From positions 1-64,000 of IMG/VR virus record IMGVR_UViG_3300034417_000014: DNA of 64,000 nt; one strand, given 5' to 3'. Below, in pieces: positions 42,396 through 52,800 of the stretch (positions are counted from its first letter, which is position 1; every line of letters starts with the position of its first letter). The notes under the pieces were generated by a model that worked only from the letters and a program-made list of their open reading frames with translations, ran no database searches and was not told the DNA's origin. The translations under genes and the position numbers were made by a program. This stretch comes from a virus.

Positions 42396-44297
42396 TTATT
42401 TCTGTTTGGCTTCTAGTGCTGACAACCTTGCGTCAATTTCTTTTAAGGCTTCAACAATTAATCCAACCATGTTACCGTATGCAACTGACTTGATTCCGTC
42501 TTCATTTTCATGAACGGCTTCAGGCAACACTTTCTCAACATCTTGGGCGATCAAGCCTGTGCCGCGTGTATTAATGTCTGTACGTGTAAATGTTGCTCCA
42601 ATTAATTGCTTAACTTTATCAACAGCGTCTGTAATTTGAACAATATCTGTTTTAAGGCTTCTGTCAGAGAACGCAGTTACGTCACCACGGGCCCAAAAGT
42701 TTCCAGAAACATCAGTAGAAATTCTAACCCCAACTGAGGTATCGTATAAGCCTACTGCTCCAGCTGGCTGTCCATAAAAATACACTGTCCTGCCTGACAT
42801 GTTCCAGCCAAGATCCAGTTCGCCACCCGCAGCATTAAAGAACAGCGAGCCTTGCATTGTGTCGCCTGACTTTCTAACAAACGCTGACGAATCTAATCCA
42901 TCTAACAAGTCTGCGTCAAGTCCAGAACCAGATCCATCAGAACTTAAAATCTTGGACATAATGTCACCAGCACTATATGAGCTTGCTGGTAAGAAATATG
43001 AACTATCTCTGCCGTCTAACAAGTCTGCGTCAAGTCCAGAACCAGATCCCATATATCCCGAATGCCAAACAACTCTTGCTGCACCAGGATAGTTATATGT
43101 GAGCTGTGAGCCATTGCCAACTAACTGTAATGGTTGTGATGCAACACCAACATACACTCCACCGGAAGAACCAATGTCTAATACAGTTTCATAAGCAGAC
43201 GACTGGTTTAGCAAGTTAATCGCTTGAGCATTTAATACACCGCCAGCAGATAATGTTATTGCACCCGTGCTAAGATTCACGTTCATTAACGATCGTGCGC
43301 CGCCGCCACGGTATGAGCTGACCAACGACAATGTCTCGCCAGCAATACCAAACTGCGCAGTGTTGTTCAATGCATCTGTAAATCTAACAACAGGTGTTGT
43401 GCCAGTACCATTTGAAACAATTAAGTCTTGCCCTTTAGCATAATACTTCGTCGCAAGAGTTGATCCAGCTTCAAATATATTTTGTACATACAAGCTCTTA
43501 TATTCATTAGCAGCAGAACCCAAGTCATACGTTATGTCTGTTGTTGGAATTAAGTTCTTGTTAATAGTAATGTTGTTTCCACTTACTGACGACAATGCGT
43601 TTGTGTTGGTAGTTGTTGCAGTAATTGCAGTAAATGGTGCAGCAGCTTTACCAAGAGAAACAGTACCTGACGGAACTATACCAACAGCATCCGATTGAAG
43701 GATTGCTGTACCTAAAGTAAGTTGTCCAGATATAGTTGAATTTTGAGAGTACACATTTGACCAAGCATTACTTGTTCGTCCAAGTGTCTGACTAGCAGTT
43801 AATGGATAAAATGCTCCGCCAGTAATTGTTGCATCGCCCGTAACAGCAAGTGCAATTGTGCCGTCTACGTTTGGACTTTCAATTGTAAATATGCCGTGAG
43901 TTGCATATAAGTAGTGCCATCTCTTGAGAGATGATCCTAAATCAACTGATGCATCTATAGCTGGAATAACAGGAGTGGATACGTTTTGTAAAGATCCACC
44001 AACAGGTTGCCAACCAATAAATGACTCTGATGTGATGTCGTTGGCATCAACGGGATCAGCACCTTGGTATTGCATTAGTCTATCGTCGTTTGTGTTATAC
44101 CAAAGTTGACCTTTAATTGCGCCACGTGGAGGAGTTCCAGATGCGAAATTCTCCAGCAAACGTAAAGAATCCTGTGCAGCATATGCACCATAATTTTTTA
44201 CGTTTCGACCACGCAACGACAAACTATATGTTTGATCGAGCGTTAAATCTGGAACCGCATGTGTTGCTCCGGAAGATCTTTGAATATTATATGTCAT
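42396..44297 (-). CDS. tail fibre protein with C-terminal S74 chaperone domain, 633 aa
   Basis: N-terminal 130 residues (LTLDQTYSLSLRGRNVKNYG, PPRGAIKGQLWYN, LMQYQGADP) are shared with the two upstream fibres and should attach to the tail. A repetitive beta-helix middle has two YSAGD/GSGLDADLLDGLDS repeats. Residues 544-633 are an intramolecular chaperone (peptidase S74): SDRSLKTDI with Ser544 as cleavage residue, GLIAQDVEKVLPEAV, and a C-terminal coiled coil. Overlaps the assembly protein upstream by ATGA. Confidence 0.92.
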   Translation of the reverse strand: MTYNIQRSSGATHAVPDLTLDQTYSLSLRGRNVKNYGAYAAQDSLRLLENFASGTPPRGAIKGQLWYNTNDDRLMQYQGADPVDANDITSESFIGWQPVGGSLQNVSTPVIPAIDASVDLGSSLKRWHYLYATHGIFTIESPNVDGTIALAVTGDATITGGAFYPLTASQTLGRTSNAWSNVYSQNSTISGQLTLGTAILQSDAVGIVPSGTVSLGKAAAPFTAITATTTNTNALSSVSGNNITINKNLIPTTDITYDLGSAANEYKSLYVQNIFEAGSTLATKYYAKGQDLIVSNGTGTTPVVRFTDALNNTAQFGIAGETLSLVSSYRGGGARSLMNVNLSTGAITLSAGGVLNAQAINLLNQSSAYETVLDIGSSGGVYVGVASQPLQLVGNGSQLTYNYPGAARVVWHSGYMGSGSGLDADLLDGRDSSYFLPASSYSAGDIMSKILSSDGSGSGLDADLLDGLDSSAFVRKSGDTMQGSLFFNAAGGELDLGWNMSGRTVYFYGQPAGAVGLYDTSVGVRISTDVSGNFWARGDVTAFSDRSLKTDIVQITDAVDKVKQLIGATFTRTDINTRGTGLIAQDVEKVLPEAVHENEDGIKSVAYGNMVGLIVEALKEIDARLSALEAKQK

Positions 44298-44731
44298 TTG
44301 TTATCCTGTAGAAAATCTGGTTTCTCTGGTAGTTGCACATCTGGGAAACCTGGCTCGTTTGTGATGTTTCTTAATTCTTTTCTGTATGATTGCAAGTCTG
44401 CAAACTGTGTTGCTGACAAAGTTGTTTTTGCCTTTTCTTCTTTTTCATCCCGGTGCCTAGCAACTAAGCCATCAGTTTTTGCTAATAAAATGTCTCTCTG
44501 ATCTCTTAACACCACTGCTTTCATTTCAGTAGGTAACACAGCTTCTTTTCTGCCATCTACTAGCACTGCTTCGCCGTCAACAATACTTAATCTTTTATCT
44601 TTAGATATTGCTACAATTGCTTCTTGATGAAACTCTTCTGTGATCTCAACTGCGTCGTCAGGCATCTTGTCAACTGGCGTTATCGCGTCAAGATAAAATC
44701 CGTATTGTTCTTCGCTAAAATAGATTTTCAT
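44294..44731 (-). CDS. tail fibre assembly protein, 145 aa
   Basis: N-terminal IYFSEEQYGFYLDAITPVDKMPDDAVEIT, middle FHQEAIVAISKDKRLSI, C-terminal DGLVARHRDEKEEKAKTTLSATQFADLQSYRKELRNIT...LPEKPDFL. This is the phage tail-fibre-assembly chaperone layout, and it lies between two fibre genes. Its C-terminal half matches the 138-aa protein at 46659. Needed for fibre trimer folding or attachment. Confidence 0.86.
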   Translation of the reverse strand: MKIYFSEEQYGFYLDAITPVDKMPDDAVEITEEFHQEAIVAISKDKRLSIVDGEAVLVDGRKEAVLPTEMKAVVLRDQRDILLAKTDGLVARHRDEKEEKAKTTLSATQFADLQSYRKELRNITNEPGFPDVQLPEKPDFLQDNK

Positions 44732-46650
44732 TAATTGTATCTTCCTATTGCAAACCAGTCGTATGTCGTGTATGTGTTGCCGTTGCCGTTAGATATGGCA
44801 AAGTTAGTACCTGTGTGGTACAGTATTCGAATAAAGTTACCTTCGTTACTATAGTTTTCTCTGTTTGTTAACTGTATGCTATACACCGCAGTAAATGTCC
44901 CATTAAATGGTACTGTCTGGTTGTTCGGTCCTGCTGCCAGGTTGTAGTTTCCCCATTGCATCATCAACCCGCTCGAGAACAAAAGTATTCCATTTTGGGA
45001 GATTGAAGAATAGCCGCCACCGCTCCACCAATTAACTAACGAGTCGACATAGTCTTTGTTTGTTGCATCTCCAGCGGAAGACGGTTGTCCGAGACCGTTG
45101 ATCTGAAGCCCCGACATATTTAACGAGCCGGTCATTGTGTCGCCAGTTTTACTTACTTTTGAGTTCAGTGATCCTGACATTCCAGCAACAGCAGAGTCAA
45201 CGTATTGCTTCGGAGCTGCATGTAATCCTGCTGATGGGTTTGCGTTTAGTGTTAGGTACCCACCCATAGTATCGCCAGATGTGTTAATATATCTAGCATC
45301 TAGATCACCTAAATGATATCCATCAACAGTATCTGCGTCAAGGCCGGAACCATGCCCCATCAGGCCGGAGTGCCAAACAGTTTTTAATCCTGCACCATAA
45401 TCATATCCCAGTGCTGGCACGTTCCCAAGTATCACTGACGATCTCGACCCAATACCAAAATACACTTTTCCATCTGGCGCAATTTGTACAACTACTTCGC
45501 CCGCTGCATTTGTGTTTGGCTTTAGTCTTAATTTGTTCGTTATTACATCACCATAAGTAACTAAGTCGTTCGAATTAATATCTATGTAAAGCAGCGGCTT
45601 AGCTACTCCACCACGATAAGAACCTACTATTCTTGCTGCTTCTCCAGCAACATCAAAGTACGCTAATGTGTTGTTCACATTGTCTTTTGCGATAAATTGA
45701 GGCGAGTCTGAATTGGGTGGACTTGCTTGAAGAACAATATCTCCGGAAAACGTTGTCGATGGCTGACCTGCTTGAATATATTTAGTTGATAACGGAACAC
45801 CGTTTTCTACAAAATTATTTGCATATACGTTGTTAAATTTCTTAGCAGAAGAACCTAAGTCAAATGTTATATTGGTCGATGGAACTAAATTACTTGTTAG
45901 TCCACCAGAACCAACAAACAGAGAAGCAGCGTCCACGCTATTGACATACAACGATGCAAACCGCTGTGCGTTTTTACCAAGATTAACAATTCCATCTGGA
46001 AGGATTGTGTTAGGAACAAATGCGTCCGATGTAAGAGAAACGGGATTGGTATTTGCACCCAGTGTTAATAAATTAGTAACCTTTGCAGTGTTTACCCAGA
46101 CTTCGTTCCACGTCTTATCTGTTTTTCCTAAATTTATTGCATCAGGGTTAGTTGGGTAAAATGTTCCTGCAGCAATTGTTGCGTCGCCAGTTACTTGAAG
46201 TGCAATTGTCCCATCAGTATTTGGGTCTGAGGATGAATTAAATATGCCGTGTACACCATAAATTCTATGGAACCGTTTTGTTGCACTACCTATGTTTTTT
46301 GTTGCATCAGTAGATGGCAACAAGTCTGAAGTGATATTAGTAAAATCACTACCAACTGCTTGCCAATGAGTTAATGCAACACTATTGTTGTCATTCGGTC
46401 CAACTGGGTCTGCCCCGATGTATTGCATCAATACATTGTTTGCACTATTGAACCAAAGCTGGCCTTTAATTGCTCCTCTAGGAGGAACAGTGTTGGAAAA
46501 GTTTTCCAAATGTCTCAAATTGTCTTGCGCTACAGACTGGCCGAAGTTAGTGGAATCTCTTCCAAGCAGGGCGGCAGTGTATGTATAATCAATAACTAAG
46601 TCATTGACTACATGCGCAGTTCCATTTGATTTTGTAATATTATACGGCAT
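44731..46650 (-). CDS. tail fibre protein 2, gp53-like C-terminal tip, 639 aa
   Basis: The first 300-400 residues are nearly the same as fibre 3. Centre: GSGLDADTVDGYHLGDLDARYINTSGDTMGGYLTLNANP and collagen-free DTMTGSL repeats. C-terminal GILLFSSGLMMQWG...YDWFAIGRYN is the fibre-tip domain of phage tail fibre gp53-like proteins. Tip sequence differs from fibre 3, hinting at different receptors. Confidence 0.88.
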   Translation of the reverse strand: MPYNITKSNGTAHVVNDLVIDYTYTAALLGRDSTNFGQSVAQDNLRHLENFSNTVPPRGAIKGQLWFNSANNVLMQYIGADPVGPNDNNSVALTHWQAVGSDFTNITSDLLPSTDATKNIGSATKRFHRIYGVHGIFNSSSDPNTDGTIALQVTGDATIAAGTFYPTNPDAINLGKTDKTWNEVWVNTAKVTNLLTLGANTNPVSLTSDAFVPNTILPDGIVNLGKNAQRFASLYVNSVDAASLFVGSGGLTSNLVPSTNITFDLGSSAKKFNNVYANNFVENGVPLSTKYIQAGQPSTTFSGDIVLQASPPNSDSPQFIAKDNVNNTLAYFDVAGEAARIVGSYRGGVAKPLLYIDINSNDLVTYGDVITNKLRLKPNTNAAGEVVVQIAPDGKVYFGIGSRSSVILGNVPALGYDYGAGLKTVWHSGLMGHGSGLDADTVDGYHLGDLDARYINTSGDTMGGYLTLNANPSAGLHAAPKQYVDSAVAGMSGSLNSKVSKTGDTMTGSLNMSGLQINGLGQPSSAGDATNKDYVDSLVNWWSGGGYSSISQNGILLFSSGLMMQWGNYNLAAGPNNQTVPFNGTFTAVYSIQLTNRENYSNEGNFIRILYHTGTNFAISNGNGNTYTTYDWFAIGRYN

Positions 46651-46658
46651 GTATTATC

Positions 46659-47075
46659 CTATAAAAAATCTGGTTTTGCAGGCAAGTCTACGTTTGGAAA
46701 ATCCTTATCATCAGTAATGTCTCGCAAGTCTTTTCGATATTGCAATAATATTTTAAACTGAGCTTCAGTTAATGTAGTTTTTTCCTTCATGTCTTTCTGA
46801 TCACGGTGTCTTGCAACTGCGCCGTCTGTTTGTTCTAATAATTTTTTCCTGGCAGCTTTTATGTCAGATTCTTTAAGATAAGAGTCGGAAAATTTTGGAA
46901 TTTCTACCAATACTGGCAAAGCGCCAACTCTGTGCTTCAAATCAAAACCAGCCTGTTTCTTTATCGTAAAACTTTCCCACTGTGCCTCTGAGATGCTAAT
47001 TGCATCCTCTGGAATGACAACATGGATGTCTGAGTGATAAAAACCTCTTGTGGATGGTGCGTAAAAGTATGTCAT
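46659..47075 (-). CDS. tail fibre assembly protein, 138 aa
   Basis: MTYFYAPSTRGFYHSDIHVVIPEDAISIS start, C-terminal DGAVARHRDQKDMKEKTTLTEAQFKILLQYRKDLRDIT...LPAKPDFL. Paralogue of the 145-aa protein. Probably paired with fibre 3 upstream in the operon. Confidence 0.85.
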   Translation of the reverse strand: MTYFYAPSTRGFYHSDIHVVIPEDAISISEAQWESFTIKKQAGFDLKHRVGALPVLVEIPKFSDSYLKESDIKAARKKLLEQTDGAVARHRDQKDMKEKTTLTEAQFKILLQYRKDLRDITDDKDFPNVDLPAKPDFL

Positions 47076-47078
47076 ATT

Positions 47079-49010
47079 TTAATATCCTATTGCCATCCAC
47101 ATAAAGCCGTTGTATGAACCGCCGCTGTCGTAAGTGTGATATAGTTGTGTATAAAATCCTGTTGCAGACGGCATAGCAGTGTTTGACCCAATACATGCGT
47201 TAGTGTCTTGCACTCGAAACAACAATGTTATGTTAAGTGATAGTGTTTGCGAAGTGAATGCGTAAGGATAAGATGTATACACTACTTGCTCTCCACTTCT
47301 GACGTTAGTGTCTTTTCCCCACTGCATAATAAGTCCGTTGCCGAATCGTATATACCCGTTGCCACCGGAAGGTGCTGCAATGTCTACAACGCCCCATCCT
47401 TTTGAATCAACATAATTTTTATTTGCTGAGTCGTATGGGCCAGCTGGGTTTGCCATGTTTGCAATCCCATAGCCACCCATGTTTAATGCGCCGGACATTG
47501 TGTCGCCTGATCTGTTTACTTTGGAATTTCCAATACCAGCAATAAGTGCATCTAGATATTGTTTCGGTACTGCATGTAAATTATCAGATGGGTTTGCATT
47601 TATTAGTGTTAGGAATCCAGACATTGTGTCGCCAGTAATGTTCACATACCTGTTATCTAAATCGCTCAGGTGGTTACCATCAACAGTATCAGCATCAAGC
47701 CCGCTGCCGGAGCCCATATTTCCTGTGTGCCAAATTGTTTTTAATCCTGCACCGTAATCATAATTCAGAGCAGATGCATTGCCGTTTATAACAGTTGATC
47801 TAGTAGTATTACCAAAATACACTCTTCCATCGCCAGCAATCTGTGCAACAGTTTCATTTGTGAGTGAAGGAGTTCTTAATCTTAGTTTCCCTGCAATTAT
47901 ATCACCACTTGCAACATTCGCATCACCAGAGTTAACTTCAACAAAAAACAGTGTCTTATCAGATGTTGCACCTCGATAAGTTCCCATAATTCTTGCCGCT
48001 TCGCCAGCAATATCATAATACACCCTTGTGTTATTTACGTTGTCTCTTAAGACTAATTGCGGGGAGTCTGAATTTGGCGGTGTCGCCTGGAGAATAATAT
48101 CACCAGTAAAAGTCGTTGCTGCGAGGCCAGCCTGGATATATTTTGTAGATAAAGGAACTCCATTTTCTACAAAACCGTTTGCATACACATTGTTAAATTT
48201 CTTAGCAGAAGAACCTAAATCATATGCAAGGTTTGTTGATGGAATTAAATTACTTGTTAGTCCACCTGAGCCAACAAACAAAGACGTAGTGTCTAAATTT
48301 GTTGCAAACACTGATGCAAATCGCTGTGCGTTTTTACCAAGATTAACAGTTCCATCTGGAAGTATTGTGTTAGGAGAAAATGCGTCTGATGTAAGAGACA
48401 CAGGGTTAGTGTTAGCTCCCAGCGTTAATAAATTAGTAACTTTTGCAGTGTTTACCCAAAGTTCATTCCAAACTTTATCTGTTTTTCCGAGGTTCAATGC
48501 ATCTGTATTTGTTGGATAAAACGTTCCGCTAGTCAGAGTTGCATCACCAGTTACTTGAAGCGCAATCGAGCCGTCCGTGTTAGGATCTGACATCGAATTA
48601 AATATGCCATGCACGCCGTAAATTTTATGGAAACGCTTTGTTGCGCTACCTATATTTTTTGTTGCGTCTGTTGCAGGCAATAAATCTGAAGTAATGTTAG
48701 TAAAATCACTACCAACTGCTTGCCAGTGTGTTACAGAAGCACTTGAGTTATCGTTCGGTCCAGTAGGATCATTTCCAATATATTGCATTAACACATTGTT
48801 TGCACTATTAAACCAAAGTTGGCCTTTAATTGCTCCTCTGGGAGGAGTGATATTGGAGAAATTTTCCAAGTGGCGCAAAGCGTCTTGGGCCACTGCTTGT
48901 CCAAAATTAGTAGAGTCCCGGCCAAGTAGAGCAGCAGTGTATGTATAATCAATAACTAAGTCATTGACTACATGCGCAGTTCCATTTGATTTTGTAATAT
49001 TATATGGCAT
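47079..49010 (-). CDS. tail fibre protein 3, gp53-like C-terminal tip, 643 aa
   Basis: N-terminus MPYNITKSNGTAHVVNDLVI is identical to fibre 2. Same body plan (GSGLDADTVDGNHLSDL, ITGDTMSGFL, SGDTMSGALNMGG). Tip: GYIRFGNGLIMQWGKDT...GFMWMAIGY. The first 400 residues appear conserved with fibre 2 and the end is diverged, as expected for duplicated receptor-binding proteins. Confidence 0.88.
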   Translation of the reverse strand: MPYNITKSNGTAHVVNDLVIDYTYTAALLGRDSTNFGQAVAQDALRHLENFSNITPPRGAIKGQLWFNSANNVLMQYIGNDPTGPNDNSSASVTHWQAVGSDFTNITSDLLPATDATKNIGSATKRFHKIYGVHGIFNSMSDPNTDGSIALQVTGDATLTSGTFYPTNTDALNLGKTDKVWNELWVNTAKVTNLLTLGANTNPVSLTSDAFSPNTILPDGTVNLGKNAQRFASVFATNLDTTSLFVGSGGLTSNLIPSTNLAYDLGSSAKKFNNVYANGFVENGVPLSTKYIQAGLAATTFTGDIILQATPPNSDSPQLVLRDNVNNTRVYYDIAGEAARIMGTYRGATSDKTLFFVEVNSGDANVASGDIIAGKLRLRTPSLTNETVAQIAGDGRVYFGNTTRSTVINGNASALNYDYGAGLKTIWHTGNMGSGSGLDADTVDGNHLSDLDNRYVNITGDTMSGFLTLINANPSDNLHAVPKQYLDALIAGIGNSKVNRSGDTMSGALNMGGYGIANMANPAGPYDSANKNYVDSKGWGVVDIAAPSGGNGYIRFGNGLIMQWGKDTNVRSGEQVVYTSYPYAFTSQTLSLNITLLFRVQDTNACIGSNTAMPSATGFYTQLYHTYDSGGSYNGFMWMAIGY

Positions 49011-49017
49011 GACTTCC

Positions 49018-49644
49018 TTAGCTCAATTGGATTCTAATAGTGTAATCAATTTCTAAAATTCTATTTGCCGACTTCTGTATTGGGTGGAAAATTACATGCG
49101 TTATCATCAGTACATCTGAGCTATTTGTTAAGCTACCTACAATGCCAGCTGGGCCAGTGTACAGTGCAATCTCATCAAATACAGCCGAGCCGTTTGCTGT
49201 AGAAGTATTGCCTTCAATTTCCACGTTAGCTGCTCGGTCAATACTGTCTTGTACTAAGCCAGTCTCGATGAAATCCAATGTAACAGTTGTTTTAATATCT
49301 GTGAAGTTTGAACTTCCGATAATTGGAACAACAGTATTCCCAGGGGATTGGTTAATCTCCTTCTTGTAGGTCTCATTATATAGAGAGGAACTAGGATCTC
49401 GGAACAAAGACACTTGCGGTTCACGATACAAAATTTCACCATTTTGTGAAATCCTAGTACCCCCGTTTCCAAATGCCATGTAACGAATGTGTCCATTCTC
49501 TAGCCCAGACAATGCTTGAGCAATAGACGATGCTAAATTACCAAAGTGAATGGCATTTGTAACATCTCTCAATACTTCGCCAGTTTCCTTGTCTCTAATT
49601 TTGACAAGTCCGACTACTGTGTAATTTGCATCTTCCCCAAACAT
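49018..49644 (-). CDS. putative virion structural protein, 208 aa
   Basis: GLVKIRDKETGEVLRDVTNAIHFGNLASSIAQALSGLENGHIRYMAFGNGG, then long beta-rich stretches ending ILEIDYTIRIQLS. Similar proteins occur next to baseplate and fibre genes in T4-like phages, to my recollection. Likely a tail/baseplate-fibre connector; no enzymatic motifs. Confidence 0.7.
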   Translation of the reverse strand: MFGEDANYTVVGLVKIRDKETGEVLRDVTNAIHFGNLASSIAQALSGLENGHIRYMAFGNGGTRISQNGEILYREPQVSLFRDPSSSLYNETYKKEINQSPGNTVVPIIGSSNFTDIKTTVTLDFIETGLVQDSIDRAANVEIEGNTSTANGSAVFDEIALYTGPAGIVGSLTNSSDVLMITHVIFHPIQKSANRILEIDYTIRIQLS

Positions 49645-49646
49645 TG

Positions 49647-49784
49647 TTATCCTCTTTTATTCAATAAAATTTTGTCTTCGCCTTTTACACGAATAAGTAT
49701 ATGGGCTTCAGCGTGGACAGTAACTTGCTCGTCCACGCATTCCTCTTTTTTGTTTGTTTCTGTGTTATTTTCTTCCATATCCAT
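49647..49784 (-). CDS. hypothetical 45-aa protein
   Basis: Frame between the 208-aa and giant-protein genes, with the stop 2 nt before the next ATG; its final codons (AGAGGA) supply that gene's ribosome site. MDMEENNTETNKKEECVDEQVTVHAEAHILIRVKGEDKILLNKRG: acidic N-terminus, two strands. The upstream ATG at 49784 or 49778 could start it. Unknown. Confidence 0.62.
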   Translation of the reverse strand: MDMEENNTETNKKEECVDEQVTVHAEAHILIRVKGEDKILLNKRG

Positions 49785-49817
49785 ATTTATCACAAAAATT
49801 AACCACTGTTTTAAATG

Positions 49818-52800
49818 TTAGACATTTACTCCAGTTCCTGGTCTGTCTCTTAAAAATTCAGCTTGTTGTGTAGTAGACATCGCTAAACCGCCAATTGAAT
49901 TTTCCCAGAATGGAACATCTGCATTTGGAACAAACTGTAAATTATCACCAGATGTAACTTTTTTACCTATTGGATATGTAGTGTTTGCAGTTCCGTTTGG
50001 ATTTCTAGTTGCCGCAATACTTGTTCCGCCAGTGTGTCTAAGAACACCTTTTAATATATCTTTAGTGTATTCAACAGGTATCTCTTGTGTAGGATCAGTT
50101 GGGTTTGTTTCATATCTAATTACAGATGCGTCGTATTGTATTGCAACATATGTAATTCTTTCTCCACCAATCCACACAACTCCTGGATGTCCCATTGTTG
50201 GTTTCGGCAACAATGACGCATCCTCAACACAAATCTCCTGCGAGTCTTCTTCCAATTTTAAGAACAAGTATGTAGAATCCTCGTCACCAATTCTAGTAAA
50301 TGTTTTTGTGTCTTGTTCAGTAAGGTGCATTTTGAAACTTACTGGAGACAACTCATACTCTACAAGAATTTTTTGAGACATATTTGGATCCGAATCTTGC
50401 ACTTGCATGTGATGCTGTGCGTTAAATATCACCATATTTGAATTGTTAAATATTTTAGTGAACTCAGGTGTGTCATAATTTACATCCATTGTCTGGCCTG
50501 CGCCCAACGGTGTTGCTAATACAATCGCTGTAGTTTTATTAGGATACACTGCAAGAGTATATTCTACACCAAAGGTATACGTCGTTAATTTCCCATTGAC
50601 GAATATGCTTATTATGGAATCAGGCACAATGGCAACTGTTGTTAAGAACGTAGTTTCTGATCCATCGCCAACGAATGAATCCTGTGTTGCCATAGGAGTT
50701 TTTGGATAAAACCCTTGCATATACCCGCGATATCTATTCTTCAACGAAGTTCTTTCATAAGAAGGATTCGTTTGCGCTGCCAAATATGTTAATGTTGGCG
50801 TAACAACATAATCCCCTCCAGTGCCAGTATCTTTATTTTGGAATATAAAATTAGACACGCCTGTAGTAGTATCGTTCACAACATAAATGCGAACATCTGA
50901 CAAGCTGGATGGCAATAAGTATTTGCTCTTGTGTTCTTCTGGGGTTCCGCTGTAGTATGGAAAAATTAACCCAACATCGTTGTCATCCATCCCAGTATAG
51001 TTATCCCATTCTTCTCCGTCCCAGCCCGCTTCGTCATCAACAACTGCTATTGGTTTGCCGTCAACGAATACTACTTGATTAGTAGTGTTTCCGTCATAAT
51101 GTCTCGCATCGTCAGCACCGTAATATTGTCTTAGTGCGCCAATTCTATAAGATACAACAATTGTTGAATCATCAACAGGCACTTCTACAAACGAAAGTAC
51201 ATATTTTCCATCGGCCGACACATTTAAAATCCACTGTGTTGTGCCAGTTGCATCTTTTTGTGGAATCACAACACCGTCCACAGTAACATGGTCAAGTGAC
51301 ACACCTTGTCCCAAATTTTGCACTAGTACAAATTCAAATTTGACACCATCACCAAAGAAAGACTCATTTATTTTTCTTCCATTTGTGTCCACAGTTACAA
51401 CTACGTTTTCGGAAGTTCTGTAAACTGCAAGTTCATCGGTCATGCCAATATCGCTTGGAGTAGGAACAAATACACTTCCGTCTAATACATCATTTTCTAA
51501 CTGAACTTCAAAGTTGTGATCAGTAGTGTAGTGATATTTTATTAACACCGTGTTTCCATATGCAGGTGTAGTTGCTAGAGTAACGTATGTGTACCCTGGT
51601 CTTACAGAAGTTGTTGTGCTGACTGCTGCGCCATTGATAGTTGCAGAATCTACTTCGATCACATCATTGAATCTGTAAGTTGATGTTTCTCCATTAGCAA
51701 TATTTGTAAAGTCTAAGATTGTTTCTGGACCAACAGATGTCACAATGCGAGGAGTTACAATTCTTCTGTCCCATCCTGCAGATGACCATGGCTCTGTATC
51801 CCAACCAATAGAAGACAAATACTCAAACCGCTCAGCATCAATAATTTTTCCGCCGAACATTGCATTGTACTCTACTGAATACTCATAATTAAATGTTTGC
51901 AAATCCGCTAACTCTGCAACTGTTGCAGAATTTATTCCTTGTACTGTTGCGTATGAGGAATAGTTTATTGTGTTGCCTGTCGGGGCAAACGATAGCAAGT
52001 TAGTTGTGAGGTCAGTCCTAATGTGCAAATAGCTGTTTGCTGCACCAGAGTACACTGTAAACTGAGTAACTTTCTCAGGATCTGAAATTATAGATACGCC
52101 AGGAACATTCCAGCCGTACGTGTCCCAAGGTGAGCCGCCCCATCCTGTTTTTGGTGTTCCAGTATGTGCCAAGTCAATATCATAATTAACCACTTTAATA
52201 TCAGCAGGGTTTGTAATCTTCATATTTACTGAAGTAAATCTTTGCCCTGTTGAATTATATTGCAATCTCATTTCTTCAAGTGCAGTGTGGGTAAAATTAA
52301 CACCGGACACAACAGTGATGTTGTTAGACCCGAACGGCGGAATAACATCGAATATCACAATCAATTTTCCAGTTGTGGCATCTTCGTCAGTGTAATATTC
52401 ATCTCTATCTAATAGACGACCGTTAACATATGCTTTCCACACACTAGTGATGTCATCAAATACAAACGAATTATTTACTCCGTCTCCAGATTTTGTCTCA
52501 TCACCAAAGTAAACAAACATGCTCTTATCTACAAAGCCTGGCTGAACACTATCGCGTATCACGTATGTGCTGTAATATCTTGGGACATCTTTAGGCGGAT
52601 ATGCAGGATTCAATACTGCATGTGTATATCCATCGGAATCAGTTGTGTATGCTAACGAGTCCATATCCCATGCTGTGCCAGTTGCATAATCTATCGGCAA
52701 CGAGTATGAAACACTGTAGTCTCTAATTTTAGTCTGATATGGTTTAACTTCGTTAACATAGCTAATGAAGTCGCCAAACGAGTCTGGGGAATAATTTCTA

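Noticed and set aside
48028-48519. 163-aa plus-strand frame, and similar ones at 45830 and 42799
   Set aside because: Antisense to repetitive fibre genes; the same shadows recur in both paralogues for that reason.
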